Part shown: positions 1 through 10,096 of the stretch, piece by piece
How positions within the stretch are numbered: position 1 is the first letter of the stretch
Layout of the letters: each line of letters starts with the position of its first letter
Origin: an uncultured Erythrobacter sp.
Lineage (GTDB): Bacteria; Pseudomonadota; Alphaproteobacteria; Sphingomonadales; Sphingomonadaceae
NCBI GenBank assembly: GCA_947488755.1
Contig: CANLAD010000001.1
Span: 2,489,501-2,553,500, forward strand
Direction: 5' to 3'
DNA: 64,000 nucleotides
Translations under genes and position numbers: made by a program
The notes under the pieces: generated by a model
Seen by the model: the letters and a program-made list of their open reading frames with translations, nothing else
Told to the model about the DNA's origin: nothing
Databases searched by the model: none

Positions 1-184
1 GCACCATGCGCACCGACGGGCGCGCGTCCAGTGTCGCGGTGGCGAGCGCCATCGCGTTGGGATCGTTGATCTCGCTGACTTTCGCCGCGCCGAACCACTC
101 CTCGAACAGCGCGAAGGGATCGCCGCCAGAGGGGATCGCGCTGTCGGCGAGCTGTGCGTCGTCAAGGGTGGTGACATCGTTCAC
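1..184 (-). CDS. pdxH: Pyridoxamine 5'-phosphate oxidase, N-terminal part (runs off left edge)
   Basis: Minus-strand translation [61 protein letters not shown] is PdxH-like; GTG start at 184; the listed + ORF 6..188 is its shadow. Confidence 0.8.
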   Translation of the reverse strand, partial: MNDVTTLDDAQLADSAIPSGGDPFALFEEWFGAAKVSEINDPNAMALATATLDARPSVRMV

Positions 185-326
185 GTGATTGCTCCGATAG
201 CTTTGCAAAGGCGCTCTAGTCGCGAGCGCGCGGATAGCAAAGGTGGGGCCTCAATCAGGGCTTTGCGAGAGCGCAGGGCAACAAGCCCGCTTGCCCTTGC
301 GCACCGGCTCACCTAGCTAACACACC

Positions 327-1331
327 ATGGCCGATCCCTATAAGACCCTCGGCGTGGCGCGCACGGCTTCCGAAAAGGAAATCAAGGGCGCCTATCGCAA
401 GCTCGCCAAGGAACTTCACCCCGACCGGAACAAGGACAACCCCAAGGCGTCCGAACGTTTCTCCGCCGCGACGCAGGCCTATGACCTGCTGTCGGACAAG
501 GACAAGCGCGCGCAGTTCGATCGCGGCGAGATCGACGCGGACGGCAATCCGCTTAACCCATTTGCCGGAATGGGCGCGGGTCGCGGCGGCACTTATGGCG
601 CCGGATCGGGCGCAGGGCGACGACCGGGCGGCTATGGCGATGCGGAATTCGGCGGCTTCGGCACGGAGGACGTGGATCTGGGCGACTTGTTCGAAGGATT
701 GTTCGGTGGAGGCCGCGGACGCGCGCAGGAACCGCCGCCGCGGCGTGGAGGAATGGGCGGCTTTGGCGCGCGGGGCCAGCAACCCCCGCCCCGGCGCGGT
801 GCGGATATTCAGTATCGGCTCGCCGTACCCTTCGTCGATGCCGCTGCGGGCCGCGAACAGCGCATCACGCTGGCGGATGGCAAGGCGATCAATCTCAAGC
901 TTCCGGCCGGTGTCGAGGACGGCACGCAGATGCGCCTCAAGGGCAAGGGCCATGAAGGACCGGGCGGAAAGGGCGACGGGATCGTCATGGTCGAAGTCAC
1001 GCCGCACCCCTTCTTCCGCCGCGATGGCGACAATATCCGGATGGACCTGCCGATCACTCTCGACGAAGCGGTGCGCGGCGGAAAGGTGAAGTGCCCCACG
1101 GTCGATGGTCCGGTCATGCTGACGATCAAGCCGGGCACCAATGGCGGCACCGTCATGCGGCTGGGCGGCAAGGGCTGGACCAAGAAGGGCAAGGGCACCG
1201 GTGGCAAGACGCCGCGCGGCGACCAATTGGTCACGCTTGAAATCCAGCTGCCTGAAGACCTCTCCGCGCTGGAGGAAAAGCTGGGCGAGTGGCGTGATCC
1301 GGCCAGTCCGCGCGAGAAATTCGGGCTTTAG
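327..1331 (+). CDS. DnaJ-family chaperone (J domain plus C-terminal substrate-binding domain, CbpA-like)
   Basis: [39 protein letters not shown] domain with HPD; Gly-rich linker; DnaJ C domain. Confidence 0.93.
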   Translation: MADPYKTLGVARTASEKEIKGAYRKLAKELHPDRNKDNPKASERFSAATQAYDLLSDKDKRAQFDRGEIDADGNPLNPFAGMGAGRGGTYGAGSGAGRRPGGYGDAEFGGFGTEDVDLGDLFEGLFGGGRGRAQEPPPRRGGMGGFGARGQQPPPRRGADIQYRLAVPFVDAAAGREQRITLADGKAINLKLPAGVEDGTQMRLKGKGHEGPGGKGDGIVMVEVTPHPFFRRDGDNIRMDLPITLDEAVRGGKVKCPTVDGPVMLTIKPGTNGGTVMRLGGKGWTKKGKGTGGKTPRGDQLVTLEIQLPEDLSALEEKLGEWRDPASPREKFGL

Positions 1332-1358
1332 CGCTGTGACGGGAAAGCGGGCGATGCG

Positions 1359-2465
1359 GTGAACAGGCTCCCGACCCTTCCGCCGCGGTCAGAGCGCACG
1401 GTGGAATCGCTCTCGCCCGAGGCACGCCGCGAGCGCGCGCTGCGCGAACGCTCGCAGTTCAGCGGGGCCTTCGCGCCCGAGCACGATCGGCCCGGCATGG
1501 TCACGCGCCTCAAGAACCGGATCAAGCCGGGCACGCGTGTCTTTGAAGTCGCCAAGCGCACGATCGTGGGAACCTACAGCGACGGGTTCATGTATGCGGG
1601 CAATCTCGCCTATCTGGCGATGCTGGCGATCTTCCCGTTCTTCATTCTGGGCGCCGCCTTGTTCGAGCTGATCGGGGGGCGCGAGGAGACGGCGCGCCTG
1701 ATCTCCGCAGTGCTTGTATCCATGCCGCCCACCGTGCGCGAGGCCATCGCCCCGGTCGCCAATGATGTCATAAACGAGCGCGAGGGATGGCTGCTGTGGC
1801 TGGGCGCGGGCGTGGCGTTGTGGACCGTCTCCAGCCTGATCGAAACGATCCGCGAAATCCTGCGCCGGGCTTACGGCACGCCGGCGATCCATGCCTTCTG
1901 GAAGTACCGGCTGTTTTCCGCCGGTCTGATCCTCGCCGCGGTCATCCTGCTGATCGTGTCGCTGTTCGCGCAGGTCGCGATCGGCACCGCCCAACAGGTG
2001 ATCCTCGCGGGTTTCCCGCAATTGGTGGAGGCCATCGACACGCTGCGATTGAGCCGGGTCGTGCCCGCGTTCGGTCTGCTCGCCTCGCTTTATCTTCTGT
2101 TTTTCACGCTCACGCCGTCCTCCTATCGCTCCCGGGCCTACCCCAAATGGCCCGGCGCGCTGTTTACGGCGCTGTGGTGGCTCGGCGTCACCACCGCGCT
2201 GCCACCGGTGCTGAGCAATTTCCTGTCATATGACCTTACCTACGGCAGTCTGGGCGGCATCATAGTCGCGCTGCTGTTTTTCTGGCTGGTCGGGCTGGGA
2301 CTGGTTATCGGGGCGGAATTGAATGCCGCCCTGGCAGAGCCCGAAGTAGAGACGCTCGACCACGATGAGGATGGCGAGCAGATCGGCATGGTCTTGACCG
2401 GTGCGGAAATCGGCACTGAAGAGGGCGCGATGAGCGCGAGAACAGGCGAGGAGAGAAACGCGTGA
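1359..2465 (+). CDS. YihY/BrkB family inner membrane protein
   Basis: Multiple TM segments; LTYGSLGGIIVALLFFWLVGLGLVIGAELNAAL is typical of YihY/BrkB; GTG start. Confidence 0.88.
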   Translation: MNRLPTLPPRSERTVESLSPEARRERALRERSQFSGAFAPEHDRPGMVTRLKNRIKPGTRVFEVAKRTIVGTYSDGFMYAGNLAYLAMLAIFPFFILGAALFELIGGREETARLISAVLVSMPPTVREAIAPVANDVINEREGWLLWLGAGVALWTVSSLIETIREILRRAYGTPAIHAFWKYRLFSAGLILAAVILLIVSLFAQVAIGTAQQVILAGFPQLVEAIDTLRLSRVVPAFGLLASLYLLFFTLTPSSYRSRAYPKWPGALFTALWWLGVTTALPPVLSNFLSYDLTYGSLGGIIVALLFFWLVGLGLVIGAELNAALAEPEVETLDHDEDGEQIGMVLTGAEIGTEEGAMSARTGEERNA

Positions 2466-2488
2466 CGGGATCGACACAGGGCGACCTG

Positions 2489-3304
2489 ATGCAGGGAAAG
2501 CGCGGGCTGATCATGGGCCTTGCCAATGACAAGTCACTCGCCTGGGGCATCGCAAAAGCGCTGGCCGCGCAAGGGGCAGAGCTGGCCTTTTCCTATCAGG
2601 GCGACGCGCTCGCCAAACGGGTCAAGCCGCTCGCCGAGCAGCTCGGCAGCGATTTCACGTTCGAATGCGATGTGTCCGACATGGATTCGCTCGATGCGGC
2701 TTTCGCGACGCTGAAGGAACGCTGGGACACGATCGACTTCGTGGTCCACGCGATCGGCTTTTCCGACAAATCCGAATTGCGCGGCAAGTATGTCGATACC
2801 AGCCTCGACAACTTCCTGATGACGATGAACGTGTCGGCCTATTCGCTGGTCGCGGTGACGCAGCGCGCGGCAGCGATGATGCCGCCGGTGGATGATAACG
2901 GCAATGGCGGCGGGAGCATCCTGACGCTGACCTATTACGGCGCGGAAAAGGTGATCCCGCATTACAACGTCATGGGCGTGGCCAAGGCCGCTCTAGAGGC
3001 CAGTGTGCGCTATCTCGCGAACGACCTTGGCCCCGGCAACATCCGCGTCAATGCGCTCAGCGCCGGCCCGGTCAAGACGCTGGCGGCGAGCGGGATCGGC
3101 GACTTCCGCTACATCCTCAAATGGAACGAGCTGAATTCGCCCCTGCGCCGCAATATCACGATCGAGGATGTCGGCGGGGCGGGGCTGTATCTGCTTTCCG
3201 ACCTGTCCTCGGGCGTGAGCGGCGAGGTGCATCATGTCGATGGCGGGTATCACGTTGTGGGCATGAAGCAGGAAGACGCGCCCGATATCGCGCTCGACAA
3301 GTAG
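2489..3304 (+). CDS. fabI: Enoyl-[acyl-carrier-protein] reductase (NADH)
   Basis: MQGKRGLIMGLANDKSLAWGIAKALAAQGAELAFSYQGD, Y-x6-K motif region and C-terminus typical of FabI; alternative GTG at 2462. Confidence 0.95.
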   Translation: MQGKRGLIMGLANDKSLAWGIAKALAAQGAELAFSYQGDALAKRVKPLAEQLGSDFTFECDVSDMDSLDAAFATLKERWDTIDFVVHAIGFSDKSELRGKYVDTSLDNFLMTMNVSAYSLVAVTQRAAAMMPPVDDNGNGGGSILTLTYYGAEKVIPHYNVMGVAKAALEASVRYLANDLGPGNIRVNALSAGPVKTLAASGIGDFRYILKWNELNSPLRRNITIEDVGGAGLYLLSDLSSGVSGEVHHVDGGYHVVGMKQEDAPDIALDK

Positions 3305-3346
3305 CGGGCGCTCGGCGGATATCGGCGCCGGGGCGCAGACGCCGGA

Positions 3347-4642
3347 TTACTTGACCCCGAAACCGCCCAGCACGATCCGCACGGTGCGCAGGATGATGAC
3401 GAGGTCCAGCCACAGCGAGAAGTTCTTGATGTAATAGAAGTCGTACCGGAGCTTGTCGTGGACCGAGCTGAGGTCGGCGACGTGGCCCTGATTGACCTGC
3501 GCCCAGCCGGTTATGCCCGGCCGAACGATGTGGCGATAGCTGTAGAACGGCAGCTCCGCTTCGTACCAGCGCGCCAGCGCATAAGCTTCGGGACGTGGGC
3601 CGATCCAGCTCATCTCGCCCCGCAACACATTGATGAGCTGTGGCACCTCGTCGATCCGATATCGCCGGATGAACGCGCCAACACGGGTGATTCGCGTATC
3701 GCGATCCTGTGTGACCGAAGCGACCCGCTCGTCATCGCGATCCTGCACGTCGTGCATGGAGCGGAACTTTAGAACCGTGAACGGTGCCCCCCCGCGCCCG
3801 ATCCGCGCCTGGCGAAAGAACACCGGCCCGCGCGAATCGAGCTTGATCGCCAGCGCCACGAGCACGCAGGGCACGAACACCAGCGGCAGGACCAGCAGCG
3901 CGGTCAACCTGTCGGCAAGCGACTTGATATCGGCGAAAGCACGATTGGGAATGAGCGATCCCAATGAGTTTTCCGACAGGTGCTCGATATCGACCCTGCC
4001 GGTCAGCGCCTCTTCAAGCTGCTTGAAATGATAGACCGGACACCCTTGCAGCGCGACGTCGGCCAGCGTCTGTTCCCATTCCGGTGGCAGGTCGGCGCGC
4101 AAATCGGCCACCACGCCATCGACACGGCCCGCCATCGGCAGGCGCGAGCGATCTATCGGCACGAATTGCGCCCACTTGATCGCCCCCAGCCGGGTCGCAT
4201 TGCCGATCGGCACGACCGCATAGCGCGGCAGACGTCCCCGCACGAGCGCAGAGGCGAAAAGCAGCGCGACGCCCACAGCAAGTGCGAAAGAGGAGACAAG
4301 ATAGGTATTGGAATAGTCGATTCGCAGCACCAGAACCACGATCGCGGCAACGGTATACGTGCCGATGAAGATAGGTAGCTCCGTCGCGACCTGCGTCACC
4401 CCGGGATAGACCCGCAGCCGCCGAGACAGGACCAGTCCGAAGCCAAAAGCACAGGCCGCCGCGATCACCGAATTGCCAAAGCTCGCCTGTGTCAGCTCCT
4501 TATCCTGAAACAGATAGACAATGAGCGCTGGCACAGCGAGCGCAAACAGCGAACCCAGCACCAATTGCGTGCTGAAGCGCTCCGTCAGAGAGCGTTTCGC
4601 ACGGGTCATCAGGACCGGGCTTGTCTGCACCTGCATGTTCAT
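3347..4642 (-). CDS. Polyprenyl-phosphate sugar-1-phosphate transferase (WcaJ/WbaP-type initiating transferase)
   Basis: N-terminal TM region; C-terminal KLDSRGPVFFRQARIGRGGAPFTVLKFRSM...DEVPQLINVLRGEMSWIGPRPE...RPGITGWAQVN. Confidence 0.93.
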   Translation of the reverse strand: MNMQVQTSPVLMTRAKRSLTERFSTQLVLGSLFALAVPALIVYLFQDKELTQASFGNSVIAAACAFGFGLVLSRRLRVYPGVTQVATELPIFIGTYTVAAIVVLVLRIDYSNTYLVSSFALAVGVALLFASALVRGRLPRYAVVPIGNATRLGAIKWAQFVPIDRSRLPMAGRVDGVVADLRADLPPEWEQTLADVALQGCPVYHFKQLEEALTGRVDIEHLSENSLGSLIPNRAFADIKSLADRLTALLVLPLVFVPCVLVALAIKLDSRGPVFFRQARIGRGGAPFTVLKFRSMHDVQDRDDERVASVTQDRDTRITRVGAFIRRYRIDEVPQLINVLRGEMSWIGPRPEAYALARWYEAELPFYSYRHIVRPGITGWAQVNQGHVADLSSVHDKLRYDFYYIKNFSLWLDLVIILRTVRIVLGGFGVK

Positions 4643-4754
4643 ATCGCGACCATCCTATTACAGCTACCGCTGCGTGCCGCACGCTATCAAGTCAAGAATG
4701 GATGTTGTTGTGCAATGACTTAGCGCGCCGGTTTTGCGACGAGGCTGCGCCGGA

Positions 4755-5588
4755 TCATGTTTCTTTCGCGGTGGAGCTATGCATTTTTCCGTGCTTGCGG
4801 ATGAAGATGCATAGCCCCTTGTCGAGCTGGGGCGGCAAGACGCGGTGAAGCAGCGCCTGCAGACCATAGATCGCACGCTTTCCGAAATGGTAGGTCGGAG
4901 TCGCGGAAGAGCGGAACCAGAAAACGTCGGCCCTGTCGCCAAAGTGCTTGCGCAAATCACCCGGCGTGTTGAGCTTGTAGGCCGTCGGGAAAATGTCCGC
5001 TTCCTTGCGCCCCGGCTGAACGAACCGTAGCACTTTCGCGTGCAGGCGATTGGGCACCAAGCGCGATGCGAGCGCGAGATAGCCCCATTTGTTCGGAGCG
5101 ATCGCGCAAATCCAACCGCCCGGCTTCGTCACGCGCAGCAATTCGTTTGCCGCCCATTCCGGGTCGGCCAGATGCTCGAAGACATAGCGCGAGACCACGA
5201 GATCGAAACGCTCGTCCTCATAGGGCAAATCCTGCCCTTGCTGGAGTACCGTCGCCTTGTCCAGCGTGCGGTTGTTGGCGACCACGGGGTCGACATCGCA
5301 GCCGTCGACGAAAGCGCAGCGACCGCGAAAGTTCTGCAGCCAGCGGCGGTAGTGTGATGGATCGTCCTCGAACCATTCCCCGCGCCCCGCCCCGAAATCG
5401 AGCACGACATCGTCAGGTTTGAGCAGCGCGGCGATCTGCGTGAAGAACATCACTTCGGGATCCAGATGGGCAAAGCCGGAAATGCGCGCCTCGGGGTGGA
5501 AGGCCTGGTCCATGCGCAATTGCTTTCCTGCACGGGCATAATCGACGGTGCCGAATGTCTGCAGGTCTGTATCCCGGCGCCGGGTCAT
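4755..5588 (-). CDS. Class I SAM-dependent methyltransferase
   Basis: VVLDFGAGRGEW motif I, DLVVSRYVFEHLADPEWAANELLRVTKPGG. Confidence 0.85.
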   Translation of the reverse strand: MTRRRDTDLQTFGTVDYARAGKQLRMDQAFHPEARISGFAHLDPEVMFFTQIAALLKPDDVVLDFGAGRGEWFEDDPSHYRRWLQNFRGRCAFVDGCDVDPVVANNRTLDKATVLQQGQDLPYEDERFDLVVSRYVFEHLADPEWAANELLRVTKPGGWICAIAPNKWGYLALASRLVPNRLHAKVLRFVQPGRKEADIFPTAYKLNTPGDLRKHFGDRADVFWFRSSATPTYHFGKRAIYGLQALLHRVLPPQLDKGLCIFIRKHGKMHSSTAKET

Positions 5589-6820
5589 GGCATCACCTTG
5601 TGAGATTTGGCGAGAGCGAATTCAATCTGCGAGGCAGCCGCATCGACCGAAAACAGCCGCTGCGCGAGAGCCTTGGCACGAACACCACTTGCTCGCAGCG
5701 CTTCGCGACTCTCGACCATCGCGCGCGCGAGCTCGGGCAAATCCGCTCCAGCTGGATCGGTCGAGACACGCCCAACCCCTTCGGCCTCGACCAGCGCGAT
5801 CATGTCGTTGCCCGGATTGACGCTCGCGAGCACGGGCAGGCCGGCATGGGTGTAGGCGATGAACTTGCCCGGGATGTTGTGCCAGCTGTGCCGGTGATCG
5901 AGCGCGACCATCCCGACATCGACCTGCGCGAACAGGCCCGGCATCTCGTCGATCCCGATCTCGTCATGGAAAGCGCAATTGGCAAGACCGCGCGTTTCCG
6001 CCAACGCTTTCAGCCGCCCCGCTTCCGATCCGCGCCCGACGAACAGGAAACCGAAGCGCTCGTCCTCACGCAGCGCGGTCGCCAGGTCGATCAGTTTGTC
6101 CATGCCCTGCGCGACGCCCATGTTTCCGGTGTAGGCAAACACGGTGCGCCCGGAGAGCGGACCGTTGGCCACGTCGATCGAGCATTCGCCCGGCACGCCC
6201 GGATCGGTCCAGTTCTGCAGCACCTCCACGTCCTTTCCGCGCGCGATATCGTCCGCGAAGAAGGCAAGGTTGCCCGGCGTCTGCACGCCGATCACGTCGG
6301 CAACGCGGTATTGCCCGCGCGCGATGGATTGTAGTAGGCGAAAGGCCGGGCCGCGCGTGATGAGCCCAAGATCGGCAGCCCATTCGGGGAAGATATCGCG
6401 CAGGATGAGGTATCCCGGCGCTCCTGACCTGGCCTTGAGCGAGCGGGCGAGGGGGCCGAAGAAGATGCTCGGCGAATACCATACCACTCCGTCGAACGCC
6501 GTAAGGTCGATCGCGCTCGTCTTCAGCCGTCGACGCATCAGAAACGGCATCGCCATCTCCGCCGCGAGCCGCACGGGGTAGGGCCGGTCGCGCGTTTCGG
6601 CGGTCTTGAGGCGCACGATGTCGACCCCGCGCTCGCGCTCGACCTGATACCCGGTCGAAAGCTGCGGGGCGGGGACCATCACAGTCACGTCGTGCCCACG
6701 CTCGGCCATCCGCACCGTTAAATCGCGCATGAGCACCGCGCCCGACGAGCGCATGGGCGGATAGGCATCGGTGATGAAAGCGAGCTTCACGCGGGGCCAG
6801 GCAGTCAGTATCGCTTCCAC
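5585..6820 (-). CDS. Glycosyltransferase family 4 (WbuB-like)
   Basis: LAFITDAYPPMRSSGAVLMRDLTVRMAERGHDVTVMVP; GT4 C-terminal domain; adjacent to CapEFG genes. Confidence 0.85.
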   Translation of the reverse strand: MEAILTAWPRVKLAFITDAYPPMRSSGAVLMRDLTVRMAERGHDVTVMVPAPQLSTGYQVERERGVDIVRLKTAETRDRPYPVRLAAEMAMPFLMRRRLKTSAIDLTAFDGVVWYSPSIFFGPLARSLKARSGAPGYLILRDIFPEWAADLGLITRGPAFRLLQSIARGQYRVADVIGVQTPGNLAFFADDIARGKDVEVLQNWTDPGVPGECSIDVANGPLSGRTVFAYTGNMGVAQGMDKLIDLATALREDERFGFLFVGRGSEAGRLKALAETRGLANCAFHDEIGIDEMPGLFAQVDVGMVALDHRHSWHNIPGKFIAYTHAGLPVLASVNPGNDMIALVEAEGVGRVSTDPAGADLPELARAMVESREALRASGVRAKALAQRLFSVDAAASQIEFALAKSHKVMP

Positions 6821-7935
6821 ACGGTGCGATTGACGTAATCGGTGTAGCTGTGGAGCAGCCGCACGACTTTGTCGGAGACATTGGGCATCGAATAATCGCC
6901 GGGCAGGCGGATCAGGCGCGCATCGCCGCGCGGTTGATCGGCCAGAATGTCGAGCGCCTGCATCACGCGCTCCGATCCCAGCCCCACCATCATCGCCGCG
7001 GCTTCCTCCATTCCCTCGGGCCGCTCATGCGCTTCGCGGATGTTGAGCGCCGGGAAGTTGAGGATAGAGGCCTCCTCACTGATCGTGCCACTGTCGGACA
7101 GCACCGCGCGGGCCTGCATCTGCAGCCGGTTGTAGTCGGTGAAGCCGAGCGGTTTCATCAGCCGGATCTGCGGATCGAGCGTGACGCCCGCACGATCGAT
7201 CCGATTGCGGGTGCGCGGATGGGTCGAGACAATCACGGGCAGCGCGAACTTCTGCGCGACGGCGTTGAGGGTCTCGACCAGGGCAGCAAAGCTGGTCTCG
7301 GGCTCGATATTCTCCTCACGATGCGCGCTCACGAGGAAATACTCGCCGGGCTCAAGCTCCAGCCGATCGAGCACGTCGGAGCCTTCGATCCGGTCGCGAT
7401 AATGCCCGAGCACTTCGAACATCGGGCTGCCGGTCTTGATGATAAGGTCGGCGGGCAAGCCTTCCGCCAGCAGATATTCGCGCGCGATATCGCTGTAGGT
7501 CAGGTTCACATCCGCGGTGTGATCGACGATCCGGCGGTTGATTTCCTCCGGCACGCGCTGGTCGAAACAGCGATTGCCCGCCTCCATGTGAAAGGTCGGG
7601 ATCTTTCGGCGCTTCGCCGGGATGACGGACAGGCAGCTATTGGTGTCACCCAGCACCAGCAGCGCTTCGGGTCGGTGCTCGTCCAGCAGCGCGTCGAGCT
7701 TGATGATGACCTGCCCGATCGTTTCCGCCGCACTTGATCCGGCGGCATCGAGGACATGGTCGGGCATCTTAAGGCCCAGATCGTCGAAGAAAATCTGGTT
7801 GAGCTCGTGATCGTAATTCTGCCCGGTGTGGACCAGCGTGTGGTCGCAATACCGATCGAGCGCCGGGAGCACGCGCGACAGCCGGATTATCTCGGGCCGG
7901 GTGCCGATCACCGTCATCACCTTGAGCTTGCTCAT
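6805..7935 (-). CDS. Non-hydrolysing UDP-GlcNAc 2-epimerase family, CapG/WbjD-like
   Basis: LKVMTVIGTRPEIIRLSRVLPALDRYCDHTLVHTGQNYDHELNQIFFDDL; SDSGTISEEASILNFPALNIREAHERPE. Confidence 0.92.
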   Translation of the reverse strand: MSKLKVMTVIGTRPEIIRLSRVLPALDRYCDHTLVHTGQNYDHELNQIFFDDLGLKMPDHVLDAAGSSAAETIGQVIIKLDALLDEHRPEALLVLGDTNSCLSVIPAKRRKIPTFHMEAGNRCFDQRVPEEINRRIVDHTADVNLTYSDIAREYLLAEGLPADLIIKTGSPMFEVLGHYRDRIEGSDVLDRLELEPGEYFLVSAHREENIEPETSFAALVETLNAVAQKFALPVIVSTHPRTRNRIDRAGVTLDPQIRLMKPLGFTDYNRLQMQARAVLSDSGTISEEASILNFPALNIREAHERPEGMEEAAAMMVGLGSERVMQALDILADQPRGDARLIRLPGDYSMPNVSDKVVRLLHSYTDYVNRTVWKRY

Positions 7936-9053
7936 GCGCTCTTGTCCGCGATCAAATGGGCGATGGTGTCCGGGCGCTCGGGCTCGAACCGCTCATTCGC
8001 CCACAGCACAACGATCATCTCGTCATCGCCGGTATTGGTAATGTCGTGCGCCCAGCCCGGCACGGTGTCGACCACTTGCGGCCTGTCGCCCGAGACCGCG
8101 ATCTCGAATGTCTCGCCGGTGACCATGTGGCGAAACTTCATCAACGCCTGCCCCTGCACGACCAGAAACTTCTCGGTCTTCGTATGGTGGTAATGCCCGC
8201 CGCGCGTGACGCCCGGCCCTGCGGTGAAGAACGATACCTGGCCTGCATTTTCGGTCCGCAGCATTTCGGCAAAGCGCCCGCGCGGATCGGCATGGACGGT
8301 GAGGTCGTAAGCGATCTTCTCGGTCGGTAGATAGCTGACATAGGTGGCGTAGAGCGCTCGGGTAAGGCCGGTGCCGACATCGCCCACGGTCCGCGTGTTC
8401 GGGATGGCGGCGAAAGCGCGCATCCGGTCCGCCACCTCGCCGACCGTGGTTTTATAGACCGGCGCGACTTCGCCGCTGTGGAGTCCCGGCGCGTGATCGC
8501 TATCGAGCCAGCGGATGATCTCGGCTACCACATCGTCGATATAGACGAGCGGCAGCGGCGCGGCGGGGTCGTTAATCGGCAGGTCCAATCCGCGCGCGGC
8601 ATTATGGGCGAAGGTGGCAACGGCAGAATTGTAATTCGGGCGGCACCATTTGCCGAAGATATTGGGAAAGCGATAGACGCACGCATGCCCGCCCGCCTCA
8701 CCATATGCCTCCAGCGCGCGCTCGCCAGCAAGCTTGCTTTCACCATAGGGCGTGTCGTTGCCCGCCTGCGTCGAGGAGGCGAACAGGATCGGGGGAGCCG
8801 TGTCGGACCGCGCGGCCACGTCTGCGATCTTTTGCGTCAGCCCGGCGTTCACCCGCTCGAACTGGGCCGGGTCGTCGGGCCGGTTCTCCCCCGCGAGGTG
8901 AACGATGGCGTCGGCTTGCCGGATCAGGGCGTCAAGATCGCCGATATCCGTATCTCGCGTGAAATGCAGCGTCTTGAATCGCTCAAGCTCCGACAGGCGC
9001 AGACACAGGTTCTTGCCTACAAAACCCCTCGCTCCGGTCACCAGAACCTTCAC
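7932..9053 (-). CDS. Bidomain SDR-cupin capsular polysaccharide protein, CapF/WbjC-like
   Basis: N-terminal MKVLVTGARGFVGKNLCLRL SDR, C-terminal cupin GGHYHHTKTEKFLVVQGQALMKFRHMVTGE. Confidence 0.92.
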   Translation of the reverse strand: MKVLVTGARGFVGKNLCLRLSELERFKTLHFTRDTDIGDLDALIRQADAIVHLAGENRPDDPAQFERVNAGLTQKIADVAARSDTAPPILFASSTQAGNDTPYGESKLAGERALEAYGEAGGHACVYRFPNIFGKWCRPNYNSAVATFAHNAARGLDLPINDPAAPLPLVYIDDVVAEIIRWLDSDHAPGLHSGEVAPVYKTTVGEVADRMRAFAAIPNTRTVGDVGTGLTRALYATYVSYLPTEKIAYDLTVHADPRGRFAEMLRTENAGQVSFFTAGPGVTRGGHYHHTKTEKFLVVQGQALMKFRHMVTGETFEIAVSGDRPQVVDTVPGWAHDITNTGDDEMIVVLWANERFEPERPDTIAHLIADKSA

Positions 9054-10096
9054 ACGCCCGCTCCCGTCTCGATCCGTTCTCCAACGGCGAGCGCCTGGAT
9101 CAGCGGCAGTTTCAGCAGTAGATCGCGCAGCGCCTCCCCTTCGAGCCGCTGCGTGTTGTGTGAATTGTATTCCTCCGCATGCGAGATCCGGGTTTCGCCC
9201 TGCTCGACATACTTTCCGTAATTGAGATCGCGCAGGTCTGGCGGCACGCGGAAATATTGACCCAGATCCTCCGCAGCGACCATTTCCTCGCGGCTCAGCA
9301 GCACTTCGAACAGCTTTTCGCCGTGCCGCGTGCCGATCTCGCGCACGTCATGCTCCGGCTTCCCTGCCAACGCGCACAGCACGCGCGCCAGTTCGGCGAT
9401 CGTCGCGGCGGGCGCTTTCTGGACGAAAGTCTCGCCCGAACGGCCATTGGTGAAGGCAAACATGACAAGATCGACCGCATCCTCCAGCGTCATCATGAAC
9501 CGCGTCATGTTGGGATCGGTAATCGTGATCGGCGCGCCCGCATTGATCTGGTCGACGAACAGCGGGATCACCGACCCGCGCGAGGCCATCACGTTACCAT
9601 AGCGGGTCACCATAATCCGCGTATCGGGCGCGTTGCGCGACGCAGCGACGGCGACCTTTTCCATCAGCGCCTTGGACATGCCCATCGCGTTGATCGGATA
9701 GACCGCCTTGTCGGTGCTGAGGCACACCACCTTCTCGACCTTGTTCTGGATGGCTGCGCGGATGGTGTTGTGCGTGCCCTCGACATTGGTCTTGAGCGCT
9801 TCCATCGGGTGGAATTCGCAGGATGGCACCTGTTTGAGCGCAGCGGCGTGGAAGATGAAATCGACCCCGCGCGTCGCGCCAAGGACCGATTCATAATCAC
9901 GCACATCGCCGATGTAGAATTTCAGCTTATCATCGGCAAAGCGGCCCCGCATGTCGTCCTGCTTCTTCTCGTCGCGGCTGAACACGCGAATTTCAGCTAG
10001 TTCTGAGGCGAGGAACCGGCGCAGCACTGCATTGCCGAACGATCCGGTCCCGCCGGTGATGAGCAGGGTCCGGTCGGTGAAGGGTGATGCAGTCAT
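9050..10096 (-). CDS. UDP-GlcNAc 4,6-dehydratase (inverting), CapE/WbjB-like
   Basis: TLLITGGTGSFGNAVLRRFL...IFHAAALKQVPSCEFHPMEALKTNVEGT...STDKAVYPINAMGMSKALMEK. Confidence 0.94.
   Translation of the reverse strand: MTASPFTDRTLLITGGTGSFGNAVLRRFLASELAEIRVFSRDEKKQDDMRGRFADDKLKFYIGDVRDYESVLGATRGVDFIFHAAALKQVPSCEFHPMEALKTNVEGTHNTIRAAIQNKVEKVVCLSTDKAVYPINAMGMSKALMEKVAVAASRNAPDTRIMVTRYGNVMASRGSVIPLFVDQINAGAPITITDPNMTRFMMTLEDAVDLVMFAFTNGRSGETFVQKAPAATIAELARVLCALAGKPEHDVREIGTRHGEKLFEVLLSREEMVAAEDLGQYFRVPPDLRDLNYGKYVEQGETRISHAEEYNSHNTQRLEGEALRDLLLKLPLIQALAVGERIETGAGV

Noticed and set aside
309-1226. 305-aa minus ORF over the DnaJ-family gene
   Set aside because: The + frame has a full J domain and C-terminal domain; minus frame is an artefact.
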